Positions 43,467-53,052 of a DNA stretch of 64,000 nucleotides are shown one piece after another. Made by a program: the position numbers and the translations under genes. Numbering within the stretch: the stretch's first letter is position 1; every line of letters begins with the position of its first letter. Below the pieces are notes generated by a model. That model saw nothing but the letters and a program-made list of their open reading frames with translations, was not told the origin of the DNA and ran no database searches. The stretch spans positions 1-64,000 of the forward strand of contig NZ_JACJSD010000023.1 in assembly GCF_014697615.1 (NCBI RefSeq), written 5' to 3'. Source of the stretch: Nostoc sp. FACHB-280. Its GTDB lineage: Bacteria; Cyanobacteriota; Cyanobacteriia; Cyanobacteriales; Nostocaceae.

Positions 43467-43916
43467 CGCGTTATCATCCAGCGAGTGAAATCATCCCAAG
43501 TAATCGTTAACGGTGAAATCATCAGCAAAATCGAACGAGGCTTAAATTTACTCGTAGGTATTGCCGATACTGACACAGATGCAGAACTCGACTGGATGGC
43601 GCGTAAATGCTTAGAATTGCGCCTGTTTCCCGATGATGAAGGTGGAGACAGATGGCAAAAATCTGTGCAAGAAATTAACGGTGAATTGTTAGTAGTGAGT
43701 CAATTCACCCTTTATGGTGACTGTCGCAAAGGTCGCCGTCCGTCTTTTGACCGTTCTGCATCGCCTCAAACAGCAGAAGATTTATACAACAGCTTTATTG
43801 ACAAGTTACACGCCAGTGGTTTAAGAGTCGAAACAGGTAAATTTGGCGCAATGATGGAAGTTTCCATCGAAAACGATGGCCCTGTAACTTTATTCTTGGA
43901 ACGGGAAGCAGTATAA
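43464..43916 (+). CDS. dtd: D-aminoacyl-tRNA deacylase
   Basis: The 150-residue protein hydrolyses D-amino acids mischarged on tRNA. It carries the family signatures: '[17 protein letters not shown]' at the N-terminus, the '[22 protein letters not shown]' (SQFTL box) near 77-98, and '[10 protein letters not shown]' (Gly-Pro motif) near the C-terminus. Length matches (about 150). No canonical ribosome binding site is visible because heptad repeats occupy the spacer. Confidence 0.96.
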   Translation: MRVIIQRVKSSQVIVNGEIISKIERGLNLLVGIADTDTDAELDWMARKCLELRLFPDDEGGDRWQKSVQEINGELLVVSQFTLYGDCRKGRRPSFDRSASPQTAEDLYNSFIDKLHASGLRVETGKFGAMMEVSIENDGPVTLFLEREAV

Positions 43917-44196
43917 ACAAGTACTAGACACTGAGTAAAAATATTACTAGTACAGGTCGGCGTAAATAAACAGACCACACTTCGGCTACGCTCAGTGACC
44001 ATAAAAAATTGCTAAAAGGCTTGTGGTATCGTTATTCTTTCTTTTTCCTTTTGCCTTTTTACTTTTGCCTTGTTGTACTAGCCTCTAGCTTCTATTCCCT
44101 AGCCTCTCATCACGTCTGCCTTTTTAATAGACTACTGAGTTCTAAATGATGAGAGAATATTAAATCAATGATCACAAAACTTTAAATTCTTTCATC

Positions 44197-44532
44197 ATGG
44201 CAAAAATCCAGTTTTCTAGAGGTGTTAACGAAGATGTAGTACCAGATGTACGTTTAACGCGATCGCGTAGTGGTGATACTGGTACAGCAACATTTGTTTT
44301 TACAAATCCCAAAATTCTAGACCAAGGCAACACAGACGAAGTCACCGGGATGTATATGCTTGACGAAGAAGGCGAAATAGTTACCCGCGAAGTTAAGGTA
44401 AAATTCATCAACGGTAGAGCAGAAGCCTTAGAAGCTATTTACATTATGAAATCTTCTGACGAATGGGATCGCTTTATGCGCTTTATGGAGCGATATGCTG
44501 AAGAAAATGGTTTGGGGTTGAGTAAATCTTAA
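44197..44532 (+). CDS. psb28: Photosystem II assembly protein Psb28
   Basis: The 111-residue soluble protein is Psb28, which binds the cytoplasmic face of CP47 in early PSII assembly intermediates. Recognisable stretches are '[21 protein letters not shown]', '[10 protein letters not shown]', '[19 protein letters not shown]' and '[17 protein letters not shown]'. Length matches (about 110-113). It is monocistronic by spacing, with an AAGTGTG-type heptad array beginning 12 bases after its stop. Confidence 0.96.
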   Translation: MAKIQFSRGVNEDVVPDVRLTRSRSGDTGTATFVFTNPKILDQGNTDEVTGMYMLDEEGEIVTREVKVKFINGRAEALEAIYIMKSSDEWDRFMRFMERYAEENGLGLSKS

Positions 44533-44543
44533 GCAACCGACGG

Positions 44544-44585
44544 AAGTATGAAGTGTAAAGTGTGAAGTGTGAAGTGTGAAGTCTA
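44544..44585. repeat. AAGTGTG heptad array after psb28
   Basis: Six contiguous units (AAGTATG, AAGTGTA, three AAGTGTG, AAGTCTA). Same family as at 24369-24403. Confidence 0.8.
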
Positions 44586-44654
44586 AAATAAACGCTTTAA
44601 CCTTCATTCTTCATCTTTTTTTGCCATTGAAACTCATTGAAAATTTCCACTCGG

Positions 44655-45158
44655 ATGATGCAAACACCCCATCCAGACACAGCAGCAATGACGGTAACTT
44701 GCGCTATAGTTACCGTCAGCGACACCCGCACCCCAGAAACAGACAAAAGTGGACAACTAATCAAGCAATTATTGTTAGGTGCAAATCATAGCATTGCCGC
44801 CTACACAATTATTAAAGATGAACCAACGCAGATTCAAGAACAAATAGAATCGCTGGGTCAACATGCTAATTTAGACGCAATAATTTTCAATGGTGGTACA
44901 GGTATCGCACCTAGAGATACCACTTATGATGCTATTGAAAAATTATTAGAAAAAACTCTACCGGGATTCGGAGAGATATTTAGATTCTTAAGTTATCAAG
45001 AAATTGGTTCTCGTGCGATCGCATCTCGCGCCGTTGCTGGGGTTTACCAAAATAAATTAATCTTCTCTCTCCCTGGTTCTAGTAACGCTGTGCGATTAGG
45101 TATGGAAAAATTGATATTACCTGAACTAACTCATTTAGTCAGCCAGATGAGGAAATAA
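44655..45158 (+). CDS. moaB: Molybdopterin adenylyltransferase-type protein MoaB/MogA
   Basis: The 167-residue protein is of the MoaB/MogA family in molybdenum cofactor biosynthesis, binding molybdopterin. '[21 protein letters not shown]' and '[35 protein letters not shown]' are the two family signatures (SDTRT and GGTGxxxRD). '[23 protein letters not shown]' closes it. I chose the ATG at 44655; TTG at 44637 and ATG at 44658 are alternatives. Whether it adenylates molybdopterin (MogA activity) or is only MoaB-like is not decided. Nitrate reductase and nitrogenase-associated enzymes would be customers, but none is in the window. Confidence 0.9.
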   Translation: MMQTPHPDTAAMTVTCAIVTVSDTRTPETDKSGQLIKQLLLGANHSIAAYTIIKDEPTQIQEQIESLGQHANLDAIIFNGGTGIAPRDTTYDAIEKLLEKTLPGFGEIFRFLSYQEIGSRAIASRAVAGVYQNKLIFSLPGSSNAVRLGMEKLILPELTHLVSQMRK

Positions 45159-45236
45159 TAACTGATAGAACTTAGGCATACTCTACGATTTCTTGGCATT
45201 CTTGAAGACTTGGCGGTAGACTTCAGACTTTTCGTA

Positions 45237-45644
45237 CTAGTTAATCAAATAACTGCGCCAAACAGGTTGAGATTCTTTACTAGTTTTATCGGGTAGTAGT
45301 AACCGCCAAGTTTTACCTTCTTGTTGAATTTGCAAGTAAAGTTCAAAAGGCTGTTGCAGTTGCTTCAACTGTCGCTGTGGTAGGTTGATGATTAAATCGT
45401 ATTTTCCTTTGACGCGGAAAGCAGGTAAATTTTTAATTGTCAGTGCCTTTTCTTCAGCAATTTTCAGATGCTTAATTTCAAATCCCTGAAAATCTATATC
45501 TAATTTTTGGCTGAGGTCTTGTTTGGTTTGCTCTAGCTCAAGTGCGATCGCTTTTTCTACCAACTCGCTTGTAGGCAGCAGTCCAATAGTACCACAAGCC
45601 GTTAACAACACTAGCAAAACCATTGCAACAAACAATCGCACCAT
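45237..45644 (-). CDS. Predicted lipoprotein
   Basis: The 135-residue protein begins with 'MVRLFVAMVLLVLLTACG', a signal peptide with the lipobox LTAC, so Cys17 should be lipidated after cleavage and anchor it in the plasma or thylakoid/outer membrane. The mature part is charged and helical near 27-50 ('KAIALELEQTKQDLSQKL') and ends with beta-rich 'FELYLQIQQEGKTWRLLLPD'. It resembles small cyanobacterial lipoproteins of unknown function; I do not recognise a named family. It is convergent with moaB. Confidence 0.7.
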   Translation of the reverse strand: MVRLFVAMVLLVLLTACGTIGLLPTSELVEKAIALELEQTKQDLSQKLDIDFQGFEIKHLKIAEEKALTIKNLPAFRVKGKYDLIINLPQRQLKQLQQPFELYLQIQQEGKTWRLLLPDKTSKESQPVWRSYLIN

Positions 45645-46048
45645 TTCTAGATATTCTCCTCTCCAGGGCTAGTATAGCGGTATATGTCTAAAATTTAGCT
45701 ATTTACTATGTTAAATAGCAACAATGTATTCAATTTTACCTGTTCAACACATAATTGCATCTAACTTATAACTAAAGTCAGACATCCTTTTAGCATTAAT
45801 TCAATATCTTGATGAAGAGTCTTATCCAGCTTTGGGTTCTGAGATATCCTAATTTCTGCTCATCATAACTTTATAGATTTGTAAATTTTTCGAGCTTGTT
45901 TAGGATCAATATTTTCGGGAAAATCAGTATCTACCTCGAATATAGTAACTAATCCACTCCTACAGATAGTCAGATTTTTGAGCAATCACATTTGATTCTT
46001 ATATCTGAATATCTGTAATTATCATGCAATCAATTAACCAGAAAATAT
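45645..46048. other. Spacer with a possible gene fragment
   Basis: On the minus strand at about 45867-45986 a 40-codon open stretch reads 'LVTIFEVDTDFPENIDPKQ' followed by 'ARKIYKSIKL' and two stops. It has protein-like composition but no start codon, ribosome binding site or family that I know, so it may be the 3' remnant of a lost gene. The rest of the spacer is AT-rich and without structure. Confidence 0.3.
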
Positions 46049-46942
46049 ATGCACTTGCTATTACCTAAAATCCAGAAAAGAATTTTTAAAAAAATTTATC
46101 AATTTCCTTTTTTAAAACATCAAAATGATGTTGCTTATCAGGAGGCAGTCAATCAACATCAACCCAATTTACCTCAAATCTCAAAAGATGATTTAGAACT
46201 AGTTGATAAAATTCATCATGAAGGTATTGCAGTTACTTCTTTAGATGCTTTAGGAATTACACATAATAATCAAATCCTGCAAACAGCCAAACATCTTGCT
46301 TCTCAAATCAAACCCGATATGAATAATATTCATAATCAATATGTTATTCATGCTACTCCACAACAAATAATGCAACATTCGGAAATTTTTCTATGGGGAT
46401 TAGAACAACGCTTACTGAATATCACTGAGCATTATCTTGGTTTACCAGTCGCCTATCACGGTACATATTTTCGCCGAGATATCGCCAATAAATTAGAGCA
46501 AGGTTCTCGACGCTGGCATCTAGATCCCGAAGACCGCAAAGTATTGAAAATTATCATTTATGTCAATGATGTTTCTGAGAGCCAAGGGCCTTTTCAATAT
46601 ATCCCTATATCTTTTACAGAAAAGATAGTTCAATCTTTAAAATATAACTACGGTTATATTTCAAATCAAACAATGCAAGAAATTATTTCACCAGATAATT
46701 ACCAATCTTGTATAGGAAGTGCTGGTACAGTCATTTTTGCAGGGACAGGTAGCATTTTCCATAGAGGCAAACCCCCAGAAACTTCCGACAGATTCACGAT
46801 ATTCTTTGATTACACTTCTCGCCGAAAACGTGAGCTATTTTATATTAATAATACTTTGCCACATCAAGATTTACTGCAACTCTCGCAAAATCTGAATATG
46901 CGACAAAAACAATGCCTATTTTGGCAAGATTACCTATTTTAA
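46049..46942 (+). CDS. Putative Fe(II)/2-oxoglutarate (PhyH-like) dioxygenase
   Basis: This 297-residue protein fits the phytanoyl-CoA-dioxygenase-like superfamily. A HxD pair is at H157/D159 in 'RRWHLDPEDRKVLKIIIYVNDV', the distal His at H238 in 'GTGSIFHRGKPPETSDRF', and Arg248 would bind 2-oxoglutarate; 'GPFQYIPISF' between them is typical of the family. The first 45 residues are basic and amphipathic. Substrate unknown. The 3' end overlaps the convergent methyltransferase-HIT gene by 9 bases. The family assignment is by the catalytic triad and spacing. Confidence 0.7.
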   Translation: MHLLLPKIQKRIFKKIYQFPFLKHQNDVAYQEAVNQHQPNLPQISKDDLELVDKIHHEGIAVTSLDALGITHNNQILQTAKHLASQIKPDMNNIHNQYVIHATPQQIMQHSEIFLWGLEQRLLNITEHYLGLPVAYHGTYFRRDIANKLEQGSRRWHLDPEDRKVLKIIIYVNDVSESQGPFQYIPISFTEKIVQSLKYNYGYISNQTMQEIISPDNYQSCIGSAGTVIFAGTGSIFHRGKPPETSDRFTIFFDYTSRRKRELFYINNTLPHQDLLQLSQNLNMRQKQCLFWQDYLF

Positions 46943-47797
46943 ATTACTTTTTTTAGGTATCACATTCCTAATACCACTTTTAGCACCCATATTATCACCT
47001 TGATAACGAGGTATGATATGAATACTGGCGTGCATAATATTTTGTCCAGCTTCTCGATTAATATTCATGCCTACGTTAAAACCATCAGGTTTAAATTCTG
47101 TTTTGAGTAGCTCTTGAACTTTATTTACCATCAACCAACAAGCAGACTGTTCTTTAAAGGGTAATTCAAAATAATTACTTGTATGGCGTTTGGGAATAAC
47201 TAAAACATGCCCTCTACTTACAGGATAACCATCGAAAATTGCATAAGCTGTGGCTGATTCTGTTAATAGTTTTAAATTTTTATAGGGATTGCAGAATATA
47301 CAATTATTCGAGGAATTTCTTTGGTAATTATAGTGAGTATATTCATATACTTCTCGGCTTTCATCTAAGTAAATAGAATGAAACGGTAGCTTAACTACAC
47401 ATTGATAAGTTGGTTTTTTATGAACATAATGTTCTCTAAAACCTTGTCTTTTAATATCTCTTCTGACGACATAATAAGCTTTACCACCTGGCTTCAGCAG
47501 ATGAGATACTTCCATTAAAACATTAGCTTGTTCTTCCGCAAACAAGACATTTAAAACATAAAAACAAATGATTGTATCAAATTTTCTATGAGGGTAATCA
47601 GGCAAATAATAAGGATCATATCCTGTAATATCAAAACCTTGTTCGCGTAACAATTTCACATCGTTACCAAAACCACAACCAAAATCTAGGATTTTTCCTT
47701 GCAGGAGGTTTTGATTTAAGAGAAATTTTGCCGGGAATGACAGGTATGTTCTTTCTATGGCTGTGAGATGACTGAATTGATTTTTTTGCTGCTGCAT
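46934..47797 (-). CDS. Methyltransferase-HIT domain fusion with altered HIT triad
   Basis: The 287-residue protein has two domains. Residues 30-135 form a class I SAM-dependent methyltransferase (motif I 'ILDFGCGFGND', 'ITGYDPYY', 'LLKPGGKAYYVV'). Residues 163-270 form a HIT-type nucleotide hydrolase/transferase: 'NNCIFCNPY' (zinc knuckle), 'FDGYPVSRGHVLVIPKRH', and the catalytic site 'GQNIMHASIHIIPRYQGD'. Classical HIT proteins have HxHxH with the middle His as nucleophile; here the middle residue is Ser258 (H256-A-S-I-H260). The usual nucleotidyl transfer is therefore unlikely. The ends are firm. Function unknown; methyltransferase-HIT fusions may occur in other cyanobacteria. Confidence 0.85.
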   Translation of the reverse strand: MQQQKNQFSHLTAIERTYLSFPAKFLLNQNLLQGKILDFGCGFGNDVKLLREQGFDITGYDPYYLPDYPHRKFDTIICFYVLNVLFAEEQANVLMEVSHLLKPGGKAYYVVRRDIKRQGFREHYVHKKPTYQCVVKLPFHSIYLDESREVYEYTHYNYQRNSSNNCIFCNPYKNLKLLTESATAYAIFDGYPVSRGHVLVIPKRHTSNYFELPFKEQSACWLMVNKVQELLKTEFKPDGFNVGMNINREAGQNIMHASIHIIPRYQGDNMGAKSGIRNVIPKKSNLK

Positions 47798-47887
47798 GAA
47801 ATGACGATTTTTAGGTCATTCCTGTCTTAGCACAACTAATCATCAACTTGTTATTTAACTCACATCTTCAATAATCTTAAATAAGCA

Positions 47888-47933
47888 ATAAAAAAGGATA
47901 TGTAGCGTAAAATTACTTTACTATACATATCCT
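47888..47933 (-). terminator. Rho-independent terminator of the gene at 47947
   Basis: On the minus strand AGGATATGTA and TACATATCCT (10 bases) form a perfect stem with a 19-base loop, followed by a run of six T residues. It is placed immediately downstream of the stop codon of the 136-residue gene. Confidence 0.85.
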
Positions 47934-47946
47934 CGCTTTGCTTTAT

Positions 47947-48357
47947 TTACTTAATAGCTAAAAGTTCTGAGACTACTGCATGTGCTAATACAACACTCGG
48001 ATCACTTTGAAGCGCAGCATAGTATTTTCTCGCAAACTCATTACCAACCTCAGAAGGTACAATTAAACTGCGAGCATTGGCAATTAAATTCTGCACATCT
48101 TCTAAAGATATGGGTTGATCAGATGATAAAGTTTCATCAATCTGCACCACTAATTCAGAAATTTTATGTAGCCAAGCAAATTGCTCATCTGAAATTACAA
48201 GTTGAAAGAGTCGATTAGTCGATACTCTGCCATGAACTTGCTCATAGTTGATGCGTTCTGTATCTAGTAACATCCGGTGAAGATGGAGTAATTTATTTCG
48301 CAATTCACGCAGATATTGATGTTGATTGATTCGTCCGAGAAGTGTGTTGACTGTCAA
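47947..48357 (-). CDS. Conserved hypothetical helical protein
   Basis: I do not recognise a family. The 136-residue protein is predominantly helical with 'LRELRNKLLHLHRMLLDTERINYEQVHG' (18-45) and 'SLEDVQNLIANARSLIVPSEVGNEFARKY' (82-110), without cysteine or catalytic motif. The start is probably TTG at 48357, since AAGAGG lies 10 bases upstream and no ATG occurs until residue 29; it is therefore an unusual start. It has its own terminator, so it is monocistronic. Composition and codon usage look like the neighbours. Confidence 0.7.
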   Translation of the reverse strand: MTVNTLLGRINQHQYLRELRNKLLHLHRMLLDTERINYEQVHGRVSTNRLFQLVISDEQFAWLHKISELVVQIDETLSSDQPISLEDVQNLIANARSLIVPSEVGNEFARKYYAALQSDPSVVLAHAVVSELLAIK

Positions 48358-48654
48358 TGTAATCTATCCTCTTGTTAAGATATTTTAAGGAGCTAAAGTA
48401 CTAGAGCCGCAGTTTGAGAATAGGTATAAAAGTTAAGATGAGTTAGATATTTAGGCTTAGACAGCAATCATCCTAGTTTTGTGAATTTAGAAGTTACTTT
48501 CTGCAAGCTGTCATGGAATTTACACTACTAGATATATTTCATATATGGTTAATCATAGATCAAATACCTGAAGCATAACAAATAGAGCTTACACTACTTT
48601 TATTTCGGGAAACCCTCGCTAAATTAAATAGGACGGTTTTTGTCAAGCTTGCAA

Positions 48655-48927
48655 ATGAATATGGGAATAATCGAGCCTTACAGTAGCGGGTTTCTAGAAA
48701 TTTTACCAGAGGGCGAATGCAGCGATTATTGGTTGATTGCAGGGATACACATCAATGGCGAAGTTTTCTGTCCGAGTCCACGCCTGTATCGTTCTGAACG
48801 GGTCGCCCTAGCAAGAGCCGCACAACTGTATGATTGGATAGTTGACCATCAGCAGCAAATTGTTGCGGGAGATTACTTTTGCTCACAGTTGAATTTATCC
48901 CTGTGGTATCAACCAAAAGTATCATGA
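48655..48927 (+). CDS. Small conserved hypothetical protein
   Basis: The 90-residue protein contains 'GFLEILPEGECSDYWLIAGIHINGEVFCPSPRLY' and then a helix 'RVALARAAQLYDWIVDHQQQ'. It looks like a globular alpha/beta protein of a small cyanobacterial family, with no recognised motif. ATG at 48655 or 48661 are both possible; an upstream TTG (48640) lies close to a GGACGG. The gene points toward the convergent agmatinase-family gene, 29 bases away. Function unknown. Confidence 0.6.
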   Translation: MNMGIIEPYSSGFLEILPEGECSDYWLIAGIHINGEVFCPSPRLYRSERVALARAAQLYDWIVDHQQQIVAGDYFCSQLNLSLWYQPKVS

Positions 48928-48956
48928 TGTTTGCTGAAGTTTGATGGCAATATTCA

Positions 48957-49994
48957 TTATCGCTGAGATAATTCCATGAAATTGGCTAGTTTATAGACTA
49001 CTCTCGCACCTACGTTGCCATCCCACTCTGCATCACCCACTTCACAAACATCAAAGCCAATAATTTTTCTACCGCTATTGACTAGTTCACGGAATATACA
49101 AAATGCTTGTTCTAGTTCCAAACCACCAGCCACAGGTGTACCTGTGTTGGGGCAAAGTTTTGGATCTAAACCATCAATATCAAAGCTAATGTAGACATAT
49201 TCTGGCAAATGGTTGATAATTTCGCGGCATATCTCTATCCAGGTGGTGCCAGCATAAAGTTTTTGCTTGATGGCTGGGTCATAATAAGCAACAATACGAC
49301 CATGAGATTGATCAATCATTTGCACTTCATCATGGCTGATATCACGTAAACCTACCTGGACTAATTTAGAGATTTGCGGTAGTTTCACAGCGTTAAACAT
49401 GATAGAAGCATGAGAAAATTCAAATCCTTCATAACCATCGCGTAAGTCTGCATGTGCATCAATATGCAGAATGCCGTAGTTAGAATATTTAGTTGCCAGT
49501 GCTTGAAGATAACCTAATGGAGAACTGTGATCTCCACCAATAACTGCAACTTGCTTACCTTGATTGATGGCTGCTTGACACTGTGTAAATAACCACTGAT
49601 TTACTTGTTGAGAAGCTTGATTAATTTCTGTGAGGATGGGAGTTAAATCGGGTATCTCTGTGAGGAGTTTACCTTCTGCCAGCCTTTCGATGATTTGCGC
49701 GGCTAGAGTGCGATAGTAATTATTTTTTTCTAAAATATCTTGAGGAATTTCCACCAAGAAAATTCCCTGTTTCCAACCTTCTGGGTTATCAAAGTCAAAT
49801 AAATCCAGTTGCGTTGAGGCTTCGAGGATTCTTTGGGGGCCATTGGCTGTACCTGCACCATAGGAAACGGTGACTTCCCAAGGTACAGCAAAGACAATTA
49901 AGTTGGCTGACTCGTAATCAAAAGGCAAACCAAAGAGGTTGCCGTTAATTTCGCCGACACCACTGGGATTATAGTCTTGGAGTTGGTTTATCAT
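48957..49994 (-). CDS. Agmatinase/ureohydrolase-family enzyme
   Basis: The 345-residue enzyme is of the arginase/agmatinase/guanidinase superfamily. The Mn/Ni ligand motifs are 'GGDHSSPLGYL' (~151-161), 'GILHIDAHADLRDGYEG' (~174-190) and 'YISFDIDGLDPKLCPNTGTPVAGGL' (~251-275). Homologues in Nostoc act as agmatinase, but Synechocystis Sll1077, once called agmatinase, is a nickel-dependent guanidinase, so the substrate needs a test. If agmatinase, it would produce putrescine and urea. It sits 8 kb from agrE; arginine catabolism is a shared theme, not an operon. Confidence 0.85.
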   Translation of the reverse strand: MINQLQDYNPSGVGEINGNLFGLPFDYESANLIVFAVPWEVTVSYGAGTANGPQRILEASTQLDLFDFDNPEGWKQGIFLVEIPQDILEKNNYYRTLAAQIIERLAEGKLLTEIPDLTPILTEINQASQQVNQWLFTQCQAAINQGKQVAVIGGDHSSPLGYLQALATKYSNYGILHIDAHADLRDGYEGFEFSHASIMFNAVKLPQISKLVQVGLRDISHDEVQMIDQSHGRIVAYYDPAIKQKLYAGTTWIEICREIINHLPEYVYISFDIDGLDPKLCPNTGTPVAGGLELEQAFCIFRELVNSGRKIIGFDVCEVGDAEWDGNVGARVVYKLANFMELSQR

Positions 49995-50051
49995 CGATCG
50001 CCTGCTAGATTTACCTGGGTTGTCTGTATGTATTTTAGCGATCGCTCTTAA

Positions 50052-50507
50052 CTATTCACCATTTTCTCTTTGATAAAATCCTAAAACTTTTGTAATTTCA
50101 GCGATTAACACACCAGCTTCAACAGGTTTAGGAACATAGCCTTGAAAGCCAGATAACAATGCGAGATGATAACTTTCTTCCGCAGTCAGAGAAGTTAAAG
50201 CAATAGCAGGTGTATGCTGTTTTTGCCAGAGTAACATTTGTCTGGCTTTACGAATTAGCGAATATCCATCCACTTTTGGCATCATAATATCAAAAATGAA
50301 AACATCAAATTTCCGATTTTTGATTAACTTGAGTGCTTCTAAAGCTGATGTTGCTGTTGTGATTTGCATCCCATAAGTTTCTAAAATAAACGTTGTCAAA
50401 AGCAGACTATCGTCGCTATCGTCAACTACGAGAATTTGCAAACCACCTAAAGATTGGTAATTTTTTATCTCATCTTGGAGATGTGGATCTTCGTAATTAT
50501 TTGTCAT
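50052..50507 (-). CDS. Single-domain response regulator
   Basis: The 151-residue protein is one receiver domain. Residues about 22-130 include the acidic pair 'VVDDSDDS', the phosphoacceptor Asp in 'FIFDIMMPKVDGYSL', 'ALTSLTA' (Thr/Ser) and 'YVPKPVEAGVL' (Lys). There is no output domain, so it acts by protein contact (CheY/PatA-like). The ATG at 50507 is preceded by GGGAGG at 11 bases. A strong hairpin (50554-50589) lies in its upstream region. The cognate kinase is not in the window. Confidence 0.9.
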   Translation of the reverse strand: MTNNYEDPHLQDEIKNYQSLGGLQILVVDDSDDSLLLTTFILETYGMQITTATSALEALKLIKNRKFDVFIFDIMMPKVDGYSLIRKARQMLLWQKQHTPAIALTSLTAEESYHLALLSGFQGYVPKPVEAGVLIAEITKVLGFYQRENGE

Positions 50508-50553
50508 GATTAGCTGTGCCTCCCTAGTTGGCCTGATCAATTACGGAGGATTT

Positions 50554-50589
50554 CCCAGTAGTAGTCAGCCGCAAACTGACACTACTGGG
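50554..50589 (-). promoter_or_regulatory. 14-bp inverted repeat upstream of the response regulator
   Basis: CCCAGTAGT plus GTCAG (with a single unpaired A between) pair perfectly with CTGAC plus ACTACTGGG around a 7-base loop. It is 47 bases upstream of the response-regulator ATG and is not followed by a T-run on either strand, so it may be an operator or a leader structure. The strict symmetry makes chance unlikely. Confidence 0.45.
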
Positions 50590-50791
50590 CAACTGTAATC
50601 AAGCTACCATGACATCACAGCACAAACCAAATAACACATAAACTCATCAGACCTACCGTCTGGTGGGAATATACAAACCAAGCCTACGTTTGGCTTTGTC
50701 GTTGCCGATAGGCTAGGCAGGCTAATTATATGCTTGTGCAAATTGATTTGGTATGATTTCTGTATTCTGAATACTGATGATGACTGTTTGA

Positions 50792-51214
50792 TTAAGACAA
50801 AGAATATCCTGTGGTATTTTTCACAAACTGCAAGACTTTTTGATAGGAATCTGGGTTATTGGAGGGGTTGATAACAATAGGGATAGTGCCATCTGGCAAC
50901 CAAAAAGTTATCCTGCCATTGGGTTCTTGACAAAAAGAACTAATGCAATGGAGGTTAACTACATATTCATTTTTGCCATCAATAATTTTTACCCAGTGAC
51001 CACTGTCTACTTCGACATCAGTAACTTGTTCGAGATATTTGAGAACTTTTTGATAGTCTTCTAAATTATTTTGAGGATTAATGACAATTGGAATGGCGCT
51101 ATCAGGCAACCAAAAGGTAACTCGGCCGTTCTTTTCATAGCAAAAAGCATTTACACGGTCAAAATTAATCACATATTCTTTCCTCTCGTAAAAGATTTTC
51201 ATCCAGTACGGCAC
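50792..51214 (-). CDS. Hypothetical protein of two tandem ~65-residue repeats
   Basis: The 140-residue protein is an internal duplication. Repeat 1 (about 5-65) and repeat 2 (about 73-134) share 'YVINFDRVNAFCYEKNGRVTFW' vs 'YVVNLHCISSFCQEPNGRITFW' type segments, followed in both by LPD.IPIVINP.NN, Y/S-YQKVL and a final helix. A conserved Cys is in each unit. No family is known to me; it looks like a small beta-rich domain, perhaps ligand binding. The ATG at 51214 is 112 bases from pyrG's stop, same direction. It is not linked to an enzyme. Confidence 0.75.
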   Translation of the reverse strand: MPYWMKIFYERKEYVINFDRVNAFCYEKNGRVTFWLPDSAIPIVINPQNNLEDYQKVLKYLEQVTDVEVDSGHWVKIIDGKNEYVVNLHCISSFCQEPNGRITFWLPDGTIPIVINPSNNPDSYQKVLQFVKNTTGYSLS

Positions 51215-51325
51215 AACATCTCCTTAAGTCCAATGTGGAAAAATGATGCTAACCCTGTATAACAAAATATCTCTGTCCTAAGTCAATGTTGGTTTGGGTA
51301 AATTCAAAACTCAAGTTTGAGTGAG

Positions 51326-52993
<1,668 letters not shown>

Positions 52994-53052
52994 TCAAAAT
53001 ACATCCCGTAATTGTGCCACAGGCACTGTCGTGAAATCTTCTGTGATTTGTT

